Source: Thermococcus sp. (GTDB lineage: Archaea; Methanobacteriota_B; Thermococci; Thermococcales; Thermococcaceae). From it: a stretch of DNA of 64,000 bases. Below are positions 63,651-64,000 of the stretch, piece by piece. The first letter of the stretch is position 1. The number at the start of each line of letters is the position of its first letter. The translations under genes were made by a program, and so were the position numbers. The stretch is taken from contig NZ_JALVAO010000060.1 of NCBI RefSeq assembly GCF_027011145.1, positions 19,257 to 83,256 on the forward strand, read 5' to 3'. Under the pieces are notes generated by a model. That model was not told where the DNA came from and made no database searches. It worked only from the letters and a program-made list of their open reading frames with translations.

Positions 63651-63873
63651 CGTTTCTTATTGTCTTTTCAGACATTTCCAGGCTTCTTTTTGTGAACTTG
63701 GACTCAACGTCTCCTAAGAAACGATTTGGAACGATGAGGGCTCTTATGGTTCAGTATGGGAAACACGAAAACAGCTGGAATTCCCCGGATTTTTGAGAAA
63801 CCTGATATAATGACTTGATTTCCTGAAAAAAGCTTAAATATGGCTTTTTTGTATCCAATAATGGTGATGAGCT
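63651..63873. promoter_or_regulatory. Intergenic region with promoter for the last gene
   Basis: No gene is visible in these 223 bases. CGTTTCTTA (63651-63659) and TAAGAAACG (63715-63723) form a nine-base inverted repeat around a 55-base loop. A TATA-like GCTTAAATATGG (63832-63843) suits transcription toward the gene at 63874. Confidence 0.4.
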
Positions 63874-64000
63874 ATGATGGGTAAGAAACTGGTTGCAGTC
63901 CTGTTCGGACTGCTGATGATTGGAATGGCATTCAGTGCCGGCAGTGCCTTCGCGGGAGAGACCGTTACAGTCATACTCGTCAGCGACAACGCAGCGGACA
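63874..64000 (+). CDS. Secreted protein, N-terminal fragment (possibly cell-wall-binding-repeat/S-layer-type)
   Basis: Only the first 42 codons are in the window. MMGKK is followed by a hydrophobic signal peptide (about 5-24) ending in AGSAFAG, then ETVTVILVSDNAAD. The opening strand (VTVILVSDN) resembles Thermococcales cell-wall-binding repeat 2 proteins from memory, but the fragment is too short to be sure. GGTGATGAG precedes the ATG. Confidence 0.6.
   Translation, partial: MMGKKLVAVLFGLLMIGMAFSAGSAFAGETVTVILVSDNAAD

Noticed and set aside
63861..63960. Second C/D box-like RNA (GGTGATGA followed by CTGATGA)
   Set aside because: The first box is the ribosome-binding site of the last gene, and the spacing between boxes does not fit a guide RNA.

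Overview
The window is chromosomal DNA from a hyperthermophilic euryarchaeon of the order Thermococcales, most likely Thermococcus. The evidence is a type III RuBisCO close to the T. kodakarensis enzyme, a 67-residue archaeal histone, TFB, a Phr-type heat-shock regulator, Hel308, Gar1, SRP19, S17e, FtsZ, Cgi121, the di-myo-inositol-phosphate (DIP) enzymes, WtpABC tungstate transport, and a tRNA gene with encoded CCA. Most genes follow a GGTG/GAGGTG ribosome-binding site, and T/A-rich TATA boxes lie about 25 bases before predicted transcription starts. Coding density is very high. No CRISPR array, insertion sequence, integrase or rRNA was seen.

Layout. 1-3349: the end of an Nfn/sulfide dehydrogenase operon, then tRNA methyltransferase TrmI, a DUF257 protein, SRP19 and a stand-alone Lrp ligand-binding domain. 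3544-9972: a five-gene Dpp/Opp peptide (or oligosaccharide) ABC transporter whose binding protein looks circularly permuted. 9957-15060: Hel308 with small conserved genes, a ZIP metal transporter and a DUF54 protein. 15073-18098: a regulator-controlled ABC-2 exporter operon with a tandem operator and one probably frameshifted membrane gene. 18157-18244: tRNA-Leu(UAG). 18520-25293: mostly poorly characterised genes plus glycerate kinase, S17e and Phr. 25404-32776: threonine synthase, thymidine kinase, RuBisCO, histone, a phosphoesterase, TFB, Gar1, a myo-inositol-kinase-like PfkB protein, a C/D box guide RNA and a Nudix hydrolase.

32766-38305: a second ABC-2 exporter, a Dph6-like enzyme and the two-gene DIP pathway. 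38352-43190: pyrF, a PUA protein, RibL, then a ParA/ribbon-helix-helix pair, FtsZ and a CdrS-like ribbon-helix-helix gene. 43351-51111: Cgi121, an aminotransferase, a half-size GDT1 protein, an MFS carrier, a TRM11-type methyltransferase, helical-repeat proteins, YjbQ, a GTPase and an HD hydrolase. 51172-54570: the wtpABC tungstate transporter, interrupted by an isoprenylcysteine-methyltransferase-like gene. 54542-61022: TrmO, then a MoxR/DUF58 operon with large membrane proteins. 60973-64000: S-adenosylhomocysteine hydrolase, a metallo-beta-lactamase-fold protein, a cyclase-family protein and the beginning of a secreted protein.

The strongest items for follow-up are the permuted binding protein, the C/D box sRNA overlapping the Nudix ribosome-binding site, the tandem dyad operator and downstream frameshift in the 15-18 kb operon, the ribbon-helix-helix/FtsZ/ParA neighbourhood, and the MoxR/DUF58 operon lacking transglutaminase and VWA partners.
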